From: DASVRA01 sp036388855 | Lineage (GTDB): Bacteria > Pseudomonadota > Alphaproteobacteria > Caulobacterales > Caulobacteraceae | DNA: 43,240 bases | Assembly (NCBI GenBank): GCA_036388855.1 | Contig: DASVRA010000027.1 | Location: 1-43,240 of the forward strand | Direction: 5' to 3' | Shown: in pieces, positions 40,063 through 43,240 of the stretch | Position numbering within the stretch: the stretch's first letter is position 1 | Layout of the letters: each line of letters begins with the position of its first letter | Translations under genes and position numbers: made by a program | Notes under the pieces: model-generated | Database searches by the model: none | What the model was told of the DNA's origin: nothing | Seen by the model: the letters and a program-made list of their open reading frames with translations, nothing else

Positions 40063-40414
40063 GCTGGTCCGCCCCAACCTCCAGCTGCTCGACGGCCGCC
40101 TCGCCGGCGACGGCTGGACCACGCGGACGCTGGCGCTGCTGGTCGAGCCCGCCGGCAAGGCCAGGGTGATCAAGGCGGTGCTGCGCAACCCCCACTACAA
40201 CGGCGCCTACCTGCGCAACGAAGTCTCCGTGGCGCTCGACGGCGAGGAGGTGTTCGCCGGGGTGGTCTTCGCCGGCGAGAGCGTCACCATAGAGCGGCCG
40301 CTCCCCGCCCGGCAGGAGCTGCTGCTGGAGCTTAAAAGCGAGGCCTGGATGGCGCCCGACGTGTTCGACGACCGCGAGCGCGCCGTGATCCTGAAGCTGA
40401 CCGAGCGCGACTAG
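40055..40414 (+). CDS. Small beta-rich protein coupled to glycosyltransferase C
   Basis: This 119-aa protein starts with TTG at 40055, 8 bases inside the end of glycosyltransferase C. GGAGG (40044-40048) lies 6 bases before it, which decides the start. The sequence is alternating hydrophobic and polar (TRTLALLVEPAGKARVIKAVL, NEVSVALDGEEVFAGVVFAGE, RQELLLELKSEAW), suggesting a beta-sandwich, and has no signal peptide, membrane segment or Cys. I do not recognise a family; a carbohydrate-binding or regulatory role for the coupled transferase is possible but only inferred. Last gene of the operon; 45 bases separate it from the convergent peptidase gene. Confidence 0.72.
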   Translation: MAELVRPNLQLLDGRLAGDGWTTRTLALLVEPAGKARVIKAVLRNPHYNGAYLRNEVSVALDGEEVFAGVVFAGESVTIERPLPARQELLLELKSEAWMAPDVFDDRERAVILKLTERD

Positions 40415-40459
40415 ATACTGCTCTCGTGGGAAAGCCGGCGGGAGGCGGCGCCGCAGCCG

Positions 40460-42868
40460 TCACCACCGCGCCGCTATCGTCCCCGTCACCGCCGTGGAAT
40501 CCGACTTGTCCCACGCCATGCTGTCGCCGGGCCGGGCCGGTAGGGGCGCGGCCGCCGCCGGCCAGCCGTCCAGGATCGCGGCGTAGCGGCCCTCCACCGC
40601 GCCTTTGCCCTGCGGCGTGAAGCTGAGCTCCACGCCGTTCTTGGGATTGAAGGCCGTGATCCGCGCCGCCTCGCCCTCGCGGGCGAACAGGATCACCGGC
40701 CGTCCGTTCACCGCCGCGTTGTGCACCGGCGTGCTCGACCTGAGCAGAAGCCGCAACTCGCGCGCGCCGGGCGGCGGGCGCACCGTGACCGTCACGCGTC
40801 CAGTGCGGTCCTGGTCCACCCCCACCTGCGCCGCCGCCGCCGGGACCGGCGTGGCCTGGGCCAGATAGCCCTCGCGCATCAGCGGCTCCAGCGCCCCGGG
40901 CCGGGGCGTGCCGCCGTCCGCCCGCAGCGCCGCGGCCGTCCAGGGGTCCAGCTGCTCCAGGCTGGTGGCGCGCCAGGCGCGGCCGGCCTGCGGCTCGGTC
41001 ACATAGATGGCCTGGGTCGCCCGGGGCAGGCGAGGGGAGGCCGCGTCGGTGAAGCGGATGAACAGCGCTAGGCCCGCCGCCGCCAATGCCGCGAGCACCC
41101 CCAGCGCCGCCGTCAGCCGCTTGCCCCCCGCCAGCCACAGCAGCGGAAACAGCACCACCGCCGCCACAGGCACGAAAGCCGCGGGCGCGGCGGGAATGGC
41201 GGCGCCCACCCCCAGCGCCACCGGGTGCGCGGTGTAGATCAGCTGGGCCAGCATGGGGACGCCCACTGACAGCGCCGCCAGCAGGCTGGCCGGATGGTCC
41301 ACCCGGCCCTTGGCCGCGAAGGCGGCGACCGCCGCGGCCGCGGCGCCCGCCAGCAGCGGCCATTGCACGATGAAGGCGGTCGCTGGGGCCAGCGCCTGCA
41401 GTGCCGCGCCTCCTATGGCCGCCATCAGCATGAACGCCGCCCAGACCGGCCAGCCCTGACGCGGCCGTCCGAAGGCGACGAGCGCCAGCACCGCTCCCGC
41501 TCCCCCCAGGATCAGCGCCTGCAGCGGCGGCGCGCCCAAGGCCGCGCCGCCGCCGCCAACCAGCGCCGCCAGGATCGCGGCGACCACCCGCGAGCGCCCC
41601 TTCTGCAGTCCGAAGAAGACGAGCAGGGCCGCGGCCAGCCCGGCGGCGGCCAAGGCGCTTTCAAAATGGGGGAAGCGGGCCAGCAGCGGCCGGTCCTCGG
41701 TGAAGCCGAACGGCACGCCGGTGGCCTGGCGGATCAGGATGAAGGCCGCCGCCGTCACCACGCCGAGGTAGAGGAAGGCCGCGAGCCCGGCGGCGAGGTC
41801 CAGCAGCCGGATGCGCCGCCGCGCCGCCACCCGCCCCACCGCCGCCAGGCCCAGGACCGCGCCCGCCGCCAGCACCAGCCACCCAACCGCCGCCGGATAG
41901 GCGAGGATCGGCCCTCCCAGCAGGTCCGCATAGACCGCGTCCGCCGCCGGCTTGGGCAGCCGCCGCGCGTCGGCCAGCGCCCGCACCCCCGCCAGCGCCT
42001 GCTCGCCCATGTGCTGCAGCGCTCCCTGGTCCAGGTTCCCGGGCGTGGCGCTGGCGGCGTGGTAGTCGAACTGCCGGCCGATGAAGGCGTAGTTCAACCC
42101 GATCTTCCCGTGTTCCAGCGCCACGGTAAAGTCGGTGTCGTTGGGCATGATCGAATACAGGAACACCGCCAGCGAGGTGGAGGTCGGGTTCACCGCCGTG
42201 CGCGCGAACAGCCGGATCAGCTCGCCGTTCTTCGGGCTGGTCTGGAACATGAACACCCGCCCGCCGCCGCCGCGCGCCTCCAGGTTCACCACCGCCCCGG
42301 TCTGGCGCGCCATCGGGTGCCCGTCGAAATAGGCCCGGGCGCCGAACAGGCCGGTCTCCTCCCCGTCGGTGATCACCAGCACCACGTCGCGTAGCGGCTG
42401 CGGCCCGGCCTTGAGCGCGCGCGCGATCTCCAGGCTCGCCGCCACGCCGGCCCCGTCGTCGGCCGCGCCCGGGGAGCCCGGCACGGAGTCGTAGTGGCTC
42501 ATCAGCGCCACCGCCGGGCTCACCCGGTCACGCCCGGGCAGGGTGGCGACGATGTTGACCACCTCGCCCAGCCCGACCCGCCGCTCGCCACCGCGCTCGC
42601 CGCCGTCGACGACGGTGGCCTCCTGGGTCACCACCTCCAGCCCCATGCCGGTGAGCCGCCGCACCAGGTGGTCGCGCACCCGCGCGTGCTCGGCCGAGCC
42701 GATCGGGTGAGGCCTGCGCGCGATCGCCCCCACGTCGGCCATGGCCCGCGCCGCCGAAAAGGCGCCGGCCGGCGCATCGACCCCCCTCGGCGCCGGCGTC
42801 TGGGAAGCGAACCAGGCCAGCGCCCCCGCGAGCGCCAGGCACACCCAGAACGCCAACGCCCGCACCAT
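40460..42868 (-). CDS. M28 family peptidase with multiple membrane spans
   Basis: This 802-aa protein starts at the ATG 42866-42868 after a strong SD (AAGGAGGG read on the minus strand, complement of 42875-42882). A signal-anchor helix (VRALAFWVCLALAGALAWFA) leads into a zinc peptidase domain at about 35-320. Metal ligands are visible in VALMSHYDSVPGSPGAADDGAG (His and Asp, then Asp), ITDGEETGLFGARAY (Glu), NLEARG (Glu) and FDYHAASATP (His). About eight hydrophobic helices follow (about 370-620), then a C-terminal soluble domain (GRVTVTVRPPPGARELRLLLRS). The order resembles Fxna-like M28 proteins. It should cleave peptides outside the cytoplasm; the substrate is not known. Confidence 0.9.
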   Translation of the reverse strand: MVRALAFWVCLALAGALAWFASQTPAPRGVDAPAGAFSAARAMADVGAIARRPHPIGSAEHARVRDHLVRRLTGMGLEVVTQEATVVDGGERGGERRVGLGEVVNIVATLPGRDRVSPAVALMSHYDSVPGSPGAADDGAGVAASLEIARALKAGPQPLRDVVLVITDGEETGLFGARAYFDGHPMARQTGAVVNLEARGGGGRVFMFQTSPKNGELIRLFARTAVNPTSTSLAVFLYSIMPNDTDFTVALEHGKIGLNYAFIGRQFDYHAASATPGNLDQGALQHMGEQALAGVRALADARRLPKPAADAVYADLLGGPILAYPAAVGWLVLAAGAVLGLAAVGRVAARRRIRLLDLAAGLAAFLYLGVVTAAAFILIRQATGVPFGFTEDRPLLARFPHFESALAAAGLAAALLVFFGLQKGRSRVVAAILAALVGGGGAALGAPPLQALILGGAGAVLALVAFGRPRQGWPVWAAFMLMAAIGGAALQALAPATAFIVQWPLLAGAAAAAVAAFAAKGRVDHPASLLAALSVGVPMLAQLIYTAHPVALGVGAAIPAAPAAFVPVAAVVLFPLLWLAGGKRLTAALGVLAALAAAGLALFIRFTDAASPRLPRATQAIYVTEPQAGRAWRATSLEQLDPWTAAALRADGGTPRPGALEPLMREGYLAQATPVPAAAAQVGVDQDRTGRVTVTVRPPPGARELRLLLRSSTPVHNAAVNGRPVILFAREGEAARITAFNPKNGVELSFTPQGKGAVEGRYAAILDGWPAAAAPLPARPGDSMAWDKSDSTAVTGTIAARW

Positions 42869-43240
42869 CCGCAGCCCTCCTTGAAGCCGTGCATCATCAC
42901 CACGCCCGCCCCCATGGCAAGCGCCGGGCGGCCAAGGCGAGCCTCCCCGTCTCCCTCCCCAAGAAGGCGAGGGAGACGATGTCCCAATCCGGCTGATAAC
43001 TTGCGCGCCTAAAGCGCCTCTCCAACCGCCAAGCCGTTGAACCCTCACCCGAAGCCGACCGCGCGCTCGCGGTGAAACAGGGGGAAAACCCCGGACTTAT
43101 CCCCCTGCCTTCCGCCTGCCCCATACTCCTGCTCACGACTTCCGGCGTGGGAGGGGGCAGGGCCCGCACCTTTGCCGCCGGGAGTGCGGTCGAACGGGGA
43201 GCCCGGCCCAGCGAGCCGGGCGGCAGGCCGGCGGGGGTTA
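42869..43240. other. 372-bp non-coding end region with palindromes
   Basis: No credible gene is seen. It contains the 10-bp-stem hairpin at 42948-42978, a 6-bp inverted repeat ACCGCG-CGCT-CGCGGT at 43058-43073 after CCCTCACCCG, and CCCGGC/GCCGGG at 43202-43220. Short open frames across it translate to repeat-like Arg/Ser/Pro sequence. The window ends inside this region. Confidence 0.55.
42948..42978. repeat. Dispersed hairpin element (CGTCTCCCTC / GAGGGAGACG)
   Basis: A perfect 10-bp inverted repeat (42948-42957 and 42969-42978) has an 11-nt loop. It belongs to the same general class as the CTCTCCC hairpin upstream of mreB, and both regions share the decamer CCCTCACCCG. Such elements are common between genes in high-GC proteobacteria. 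It lacks a T-tail, so it is not a standard terminator. Confidence 0.5.

Noticed and set aside
42897..43169. 90-aa minus-strand frame at the right end
   Set aside because: It crosses the hairpin repeats, has no SD or family features and looks like intergenic repeat sequence.

Overview
The window is a GC-rich chromosomal segment of an alphaproteobacterium, most likely Caulobacteraceae (Caulobacter/Phenylobacterium type). Support for this: a TipN-like polarity protein behind a CtrA-like box, an mreB-mreC-mreD-pbp2-rodA elongasome operon, an Mla-type MCE operon with a PqiC-like lipoprotein, alphaproteobacterial dispersed palindromes and very dense gene packing. The genus is inferred from gene content, not from a database match. 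Apart from one frameshifted DUF423 gene, the coding regions look intact.

Layout. 1-316: 3' end of yacG and a tRNA-Phe(GAA) gene. 797-2980: exbB-exbD-tonB closed by a strong terminator. 2982-6472 (minus): a WecG/TagA/CpsF glycosyltransferase and a glycosyltransferase fused to UDP-galactopyranose mutase, separated by a perfect 16-bp parS (ParB) palindrome. 6797-10292: an MCE lipid-transport operon (MlaE with an N-terminal STAS-like domain, MlaF, MlaD, lipoprotein). 10280-12128 (minus): folD and an exported DUF5694 protein. 12459-18309: the cell-elongation operon. 18306-23667 (minus): proline iminopeptidase, broken DUF423, dipeptide epimerase, tipN and a small unknown protein.

23834-40414 is mainly a surface-glycan locus. 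It holds three large multidomain glycosyltransferases (1014, 838 and 1013 aa), a tandem-domain sulfotransferase-like protein, a second sulfotransferase-like protein, a short mannose-1-phosphate guanylyltransferase, a propeller-like protein and a 119-aa protein translationally coupled to the last glycosyltransferase. A DUF1800/DUF1501 Tat-exported pair sits inside it. 40460-42868 (minus) is a multi-membrane-span M28 peptidase.

How it may work together: WecG-like transferase, Galf mutase, GDP-mannose supply, GT2/GT4 polymerising enzymes and PAPS-type sulfotransferases suggest synthesis of a decorated, possibly sulfated, surface glycan. No flippase, polymerase, exporter or PAPS synthesis genes are in the window, so the pathway is incomplete here. 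The least ordinary signals are the paralogous glycosyltransferases with a shared N-terminal module and opposite domain losses, the third glycosyltransferase whose GT4 domain lacks the usual glutamate, the double sulfotransferase, the lone parS site, and the sharp composition shift inside tonB.
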